Under the pieces are notes generated by a model that saw only the letters and a program-made list of their open reading frames with translations, was not told the origin of the DNA and searched no databases. A program made the translations under genes and the position numbers. DNA of 14,654 nt from Kiritimatiellia bacterium. GTDB lineage: Bacteria > Verrucomicrobiota > Kiritimatiellia > RFP12 > UBA1067. Below, in pieces: positions 14,654 to 14,654 of this stretch (position 1 is the first letter of the stretch; the number at the start of each line of letters is the position of its first letter). Where the stretch lies: assembly GCA_017629455.1 (NCBI GenBank), contig JAGBXE010000242.1, positions 1 to 14,654 on the forward strand, written 5' to 3'.

Positions 14654-14654
14654 G

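Overview
The window is 14.65 kb of ordinary-looking bacterial chromosome. Apart from one partial gene at the far left, every gene lies on the minus strand, so the main locus reads from right to left. Three things point to a Verrucomicrobiota/Kiritimatiellota-type (PVC) Gram-negative organism, possibly gut-associated. First, there is a complete, ordered set of proteins matching the Akkermansia 'Amuc_1098-1102' pilus-like system. Second, there is an InlB-type (Listeria-Bacteroides) repeat protein with a C-terminal jelly-roll-like module of the kind common in Kiritimatiellae. Third, a DxDxDGxxDxWE ... DTDGDGxTNxEEY calcium-loop module sits inside a pilus protein. The taxonomic call is inference; the window holds no rRNA or tRNA.

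Layout in transcription order. (1) The 3' part of a phosphate acetyltransferase gene (pta) runs off the right edge. (2) A purine-rich repeat tract leads into an arabinose-5-phosphate isomerase gene (kdsD, for the LPS sugar Kdo). (3) The pilus-like core follows: a small secreted Amuc_1102-like protein; a PilM-PilN fusion (Amuc_1101-like); an Amuc_1100-like PilO-type protein; an Amuc_1099-like protein with a Cys cluster and two EF-hand-like loops; and a 1063-residue secretin (Amuc_1098-like). The three genes from pilM to Amuc_1099-like overlap by ATGA junctions. The secretin has its own sigma-70-like promoter inside the end of the preceding gene. (4) An 877-residue secreted InlB-repeat protein lies behind the secretin with a strong ribosome binding site. 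(5) An AI-2E family permease and a NarL/LuxR-type response regulator close the leftward block with 9-10 base spacings. (6) At the far left, a convergent partial gene for a protein of unknown function ends one base before the response regulator's stop.

How the parts may work together (inference). The PilM-PilN fusion, the PilO-like and the Amuc_1099-like proteins would form an inner-membrane and periplasmic alignment complex. The secretin would form the outer-membrane pore. The Amuc_1102-like and InlB-repeat proteins are exported and are candidate partners or cargo. No pilin, assembly or retraction ATPase (PilB/PilT), PilC platform or prepilin peptidase is encoded here, so the machine is either completed elsewhere or works differently from a true type IV pilus. 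Base composition steps down at the secretin/InlB boundary: hand-counted 60-base lines give about 62-63% GC in the secretin and pilM genes and about 33-42% in the InlB-repeat gene.
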